This document shows positions 61,305 to 64,000 of a DNA stretch of 64,000 nt, piece by piece; the first letter of the stretch is position 1; each line of letters opens with the position of its first letter. The position numbers and the translations under genes are program-made. The stretch is from assembly GCA_937980205.1 (NCBI GenBank), contig CALJKW010000011.1:52644-116643 (forward strand), in the 5' to 3' direction. The notes beneath the pieces were generated by a model. The model searched no databases and was not told the origin of the DNA. It saw nothing but the letters and a program-made list of their open reading frames with translations. This DNA comes from an uncultured Myxococcales bacterium. Lineage in GTDB: Bacteria > Myxococcota > Myxococcia > Myxococcales > Myxococcaceae.

Positions 61305-61949
61305 ATGATGCTCCCGCTGTTGCTGTTGGCTGCCGCACCGGCTCCCGCGCCGCTGCCCGATCTGCCCGCGCCGCTCGGCATGCTCGATCGCGTGCTCGAC
61401 AAGGGCCGCGACAACGATCGCACCGTCGAGATCTCGCTGCCCGGCTGCGACCACAAGGTGCCGGTGAACGTCAGCCGCTTCATCGCCGGCTCCGCGTACG
61501 CGATGCAGCAGATGGTCGAGTGGCTGAACCTGACCCCGGGCCTCACCGTCTTCCCCGCCGGCGCCCTCGACGAGGTCACCGCCGGCGTCACCCAGGGCAC
61601 CTTCGCCGACACGAAGGCCTGCGCGGCGCTGCCCAAAGAGCTCGGCAAGGCGCCGAAGCTCTGCCCCGGCGCCGCGCCCGACCAGGCGTGGATGACGCTG
61701 CCCGGCGGCAAGCCGGCCGCCTCGGTGCGGTGGGGCCCGTCGTCGTCGAAGGCGGCGGACAAGTGCCTGCCGCGCCTCACCGCCGTGCTCTTCGACGGCA
61801 AGGGCCTCGCGCGCATCCGCTACGAGGCGGACTTCGGCGCGGCCGCCAGCGGAGCGCTGCTGGGCAACGGCAAGTGCCAGGTCACCTTCACGTTCGACCC
61901 GAAGGCAGAGGTATTCCACGCAGCCCGCCGAGGCTGTAAGGGGCCCTGA
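61305..61949 (+). CDS. Exported protein of unknown function
   Basis: This is a 214-residue protein with a short signal peptide (M-M-L-P-L-L-L-L-A-A-A-P-A). The mature part has several Cys residues (C-D-H, K-A-C-A-A-L, K-L-C-P, K-C-L-P, K-C-Q, G-C-K-G) and no known domain. Its ATG immediately follows the stop of the hydrolase gene, so the two are co-translated. Confidence 0.65.
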   Translation: MMLPLLLLAAAPAPAPLPDLPAPLGMLDRVLDKGRDNDRTVEISLPGCDHKVPVNVSRFIAGSAYAMQQMVEWLNLTPGLTVFPAGALDEVTAGVTQGTFADTKACAALPKELGKAPKLCPGAAPDQAWMTLPGGKPAASVRWGPSSSKAADKCLPRLTAVLFDGKGLARIRYEADFGAAASGALLGNGKCQVTFTFDPKAEVFHAARRGCKGP

Positions 61950-61956
61950 AGCACAG

Positions 61957-62577
61957 ATGGCCGGTCCCGCAGCACCCATCGTCGAGGTCGACGCGCAGCA
62001 CCCGCAGCCGAGGCACGTCGACCGTGCCGTCGAGCTGCTCGAGAGCGGCGGCCTCATCGCGTACCCGACCGACACGTATTACGGCATCGGCTGCGACCTG
62101 CAGTCGAAGAAGGGCATCGAGAAGCTGTACCAGCTCAAGGGCCGCGATCGCCGCAAGCCCTTCTCGTTCCTCTGCCCCGACCTCTCGGACGTGGCGCACT
62201 ACGCGTTGGTGTCGAACTTCGCGTACCGGACGATGAAGCAGCTGACCCCGGGGCCGTTCACGTTCGTGCTCGAGGCGACGCGGCTGGTGCCGCAGATGAT
62301 GCAGAACAAGCAGCGGCAGGTCGGCATCCGCGTGCCGCAGGCTCCGTTGATGCTGGCGATCGCGGCGAAGCTGGGCCGGCCGGTGGTGACGACGTCGGCG
62401 ACCGATCTCGAGGGCAACGTGCTCACCGACGCGCGCGAGATCAAAGAGCAGCTCGGCTCGCGGCTCGAGATGATCCTCGACGGTGGAGTACAGCCGAACG
62501 AGCCGTCGACGGTGGTCTCGCTCGTCGGCGATCAGATCGAGATTCTGCGGCAGGGAAAAGGAATCATCGTCGCCTGA
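61957..62577 (+). CDS. L-threonylcarbamoyladenylate synthase (Sua5/YciO/YrdC family)
   Basis: This is a 206-residue YrdC-domain protein. Y-P-T-D-T-Y-Y-G-I-G-C-D near 31-42 is the nucleotide-threonine site, with K-G-R-D-R-R-K-P-F-S and T-P-G-P-F-T-F-V-L. These enzymes make threonylcarbamoyl-AMP, the precursor of t6A37 in ANN-reading tRNAs. A YciO-type paralogue with another job is possible. It lies 17 bases before xerD. Confidence 0.88.
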   Translation: MAGPAAPIVEVDAQHPQPRHVDRAVELLESGGLIAYPTDTYYGIGCDLQSKKGIEKLYQLKGRDRRKPFSFLCPDLSDVAHYALVSNFAYRTMKQLTPGPFTFVLEATRLVPQMMQNKQRQVGIRVPQAPLMLAIAAKLGRPVVTTSATDLEGNVLTDAREIKEQLGSRLEMILDGGVQPNEPSTVVSLVGDQIEILRQGKGIIVA

Positions 62578-62594
62578 GCCTTAAGATCGGGGGC

Positions 62595-63500
62595 GTGCAG
62601 TCCGACCTGCTCGATCACTTCGTGACCTTCCTGCGCGCCGAGCGGAACCTGGCGCCGAAGAGCGTCGAGGCGTACGCCACCGACGTCCGCTCGTACCTGG
62701 AGCACCTGGCCAAAGCCAAGGTCACCGTCGAGGCCGCGACGCGCGACGACGTGCTCGAGCACCTCGCGGCGCTGGCGAAGGCGGGCCTCTCGCCGCGCAG
62801 CCGCGCCCGCCACCTCGCGGCGCTGCGCGGGTTCCACCGCTTCCTCGAGGACGAGAAGCTGATCGCCAAGAACCCCTGCGAGGATCTCGACACGCCGAAG
62901 GCGGCGCGGAAGCTGCCGGTGTTCCTCTCGCTGCCCGAGGTCGAGGCGCTGCTCGACGCGGCCGACGAGCGCACCGTCGCCGGCTGCCGCGACCGCGCGA
63001 TGATCCAGCTGCTCTACGCGACGGGGCTGCGCGTCTCCGAGCTCATCAAGCTCAAAGTGGCCGACGTGAACCTGCGCGACGGCTTCCTGGTCACCATCGG
63101 CAAGGGCAGGAAGGAACGCCTGGTCCCCATCGGCCGCATCGCGAAGGAGAAGCTCGAGGCGTACCTCGCGACGTCACGGCCGGCGCTGCTCAAGGGCATG
63201 AACGTGCCGGCGCTGTTCGTGACTCCGCGACGTGGGCCGTTCTCGCGCATGGGGTTCTGGAAGCTGTTGCGCCGCTACGCGCTGAAGGCGGGTATCAGCA
63301 AGCCGCTCTCTCCGCACAAGCTGCGGCACTCGTTCGCGACGCACCTGCTCGAGCGCGGCGCCGACCTGCGCGCGGTGCAGGCGATGCTGGGCCACGCCGA
63401 TCTGTCGACGACGCAGATCTACACGCACGTCAGCTCGGCGCGGCTCAAAGCCGTCTACGACATGCATCACCCGCGGAGCCTGTTAAAGAAGCGCGCTTAA
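62595..63500 (+). CDS. xerD: Site-specific tyrosine recombinase XerD
   Basis: This is a 301-residue recombinase from GTG 62595 that resolves chromosome dimers at dif together with XerC. The N-terminal core-binding SAM-like domain spans 1-95. The catalytic set Arg146, Lys172, His241, Arg244, His267 and nucleophile Tyr276 is complete (H-K-L-R-H-S-F and G-H-A-D-L-S-T-T-Q-I-Y). The length and lack of phage context favour the housekeeping enzyme. XerC is an alternative name for the same family. Confidence 0.87.
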   Translation: MQSDLLDHFVTFLRAERNLAPKSVEAYATDVRSYLEHLAKAKVTVEAATRDDVLEHLAALAKAGLSPRSRARHLAALRGFHRFLEDEKLIAKNPCEDLDTPKAARKLPVFLSLPEVEALLDAADERTVAGCRDRAMIQLLYATGLRVSELIKLKVADVNLRDGFLVTIGKGRKERLVPIGRIAKEKLEAYLATSRPALLKGMNVPALFVTPRRGPFSRMGFWKLLRRYALKAGISKPLSPHKLRHSFATHLLERGADLRAVQAMLGHADLSTTQIYTHVSSARLKAVYDMHHPRSLLKKRA

Positions 63501-64000
63501 TGAAGCGAATCCTCTCGGGAGTGCAGTCGTCCGGGCAGCTGCACATCGGCAACTACTACGGAGCGCTGAAGCAGTTCGTCGAGCTGCAGAACGAGCCGGA
63601 CGCCGAGGCGCTGTACTTCATCGCCAACCTCCATGCGCTCACGACGGTTCGCGACGGAGCGCTCGCGCGCCGGCTCACCACCGAGGCCGCCGTCGCGTTC
63701 CTCGCGCTGGGCGTCGACCCGAAGCGCGCGGTGCTCTTTCGGCAGAGCGACATTCCCGAGGTCACCGAGCTGTACTGGATCCTCGGCACCGTCGTGCCGA
63801 TGGCGCACCTCGAGCGCGGCACCAGCTACCGCGACAAGGTCGAGAAGGGCATCTCGCCCGACTTCGGCCTCTTCGCGTACCCGGTGCTGATGGCCATCGA
63901 CATCCTCATCTACGACAGCGACGTCGTCCCGGTCGGCAAGGACCAGAAGCAGCACATCGAGTTCGCGCGCGACTGGGCGACGATGTTCAACACCACCTAC
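63500..64000 (+). CDS. trpS: Tryptophan-tRNA ligase (3' end cut by window)
   Basis: The ATG at 63500 overlaps the xerD stop by one base. The visible 167 residues are TrpRS: the HIGH-type motif L-H-I-G-N-Y-Y-G near 14-21, Y-F-I-A-N-L-H-A-L-T-T, P-V-L-M-A-I-D-I-L and V-P-V-G-K-D-Q-K-Q-H. It charges tRNA-Trp. The KMSKS region lies beyond the window. Confidence 0.95.
   Translation, partial: MKRILSGVQSSGQLHIGNYYGALKQFVELQNEPDAEALYFIANLHALTTVRDGALARRLTTEAAVAFLALGVDPKRAVLFRQSDIPEVTELYWILGTVVPMAHLERGTSYRDKVEKGISPDFGLFAYPVLMAIDILIYDSDVVPVGKDQKQHIEFARDWATMFNTTY

Noticed and set aside
62595..63500. Phage or island integrase
   Set aside because: The protein has the length and domain layout of XerD, sits with trpS and a t6A gene, and there is no attachment site or phage gene nearby.

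Overview
The window is a GC-rich (about 70%) chromosomal segment from a myxobacterium (phylum Myxococcota, probably suborder Cystobacterineae). The evidence is a full-length homologue of the gliding-motility protein AglZ, a C-terminal MYXO-CTERM sorting signal, many Cys-rich and Gly/Thr-linker lipoproteins, an IgGFc-binding-type surface protein, receiver/DnaJ and PilZ proteins, and REP-like palindromes between genes. Coding is dense, and no gene-free stretch exceeds about 220 bases. Both window ends cut genes: a surface lipoprotein on the left and trpS on the right.

Layout. 1-9 kb: a choice-of-anchor-D lipoprotein, a deoxyhypusine-synthase-like enzyme, a MYXO-CTERM surface protein, a lipoprotein/cNMP-binding/PilT-like ATPase operon, a large repeat lipoprotein and a PilZ protein. 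9-21 kb: GNAT and AAA ATPase, an MFS transporter, two tRNA genes (one initiator tRNA-Met, one atypical with anticodon GCG), a SYLF protein, ilvE, a patatin, a receiver-PATAN-DnaJ-TPR protein, an ECF-like sigma factor with a membrane partner, and a MoxR ATPase. 21-35 kb: large exported proteins, a polysaccharide deacetylase, aglZ, and a DUF1592/DUF1552 pair. 35-48 kb: zwf, a carotenoid-isomerase-like oxidoreductase, an RND/MlaC-like/TolC export operon, and a glycosyltransferase with a very long Pro-rich tail. 48-52 kb: a six-gene Rsb-type partner-switching cluster. 52-64 kb: an HMG-CoA reductase fused to a terpene cyclase, a frameshifted phospholipase D, TPR proteins, a GH57 branching enzyme, a threonylcarbamoyl-AMP synthase, xerD and trpS.

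The most unusual object is the single 758-residue frame at 52084-54360. Its N-terminal half is a class II HMG-CoA reductase with all four catalytic residues. Its C-terminal half is a class I terpene synthase with the DDxxxE motif, an Arg exactly 46 residues before the NSE-type triad (final Glu replaced by Asp), and the C-terminal Arg-Tyr pair. It joins the committed step of the mevalonate pathway to a terminal cyclisation, although the intervening enzymes are not in the window. It is divergent from an RsbR/S/T/X-like signalling cluster that has no cognate sigma factor here, across an AT-rich 178-base intergenic region. Fourteen kilobases upstream lie an isoprenoid-type oxidoreductase and an HpnN/HpnM-like lipid exporter module, which may or may not be related.

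Functional identities come from reading motifs in the translated sequence; no database search was possible.
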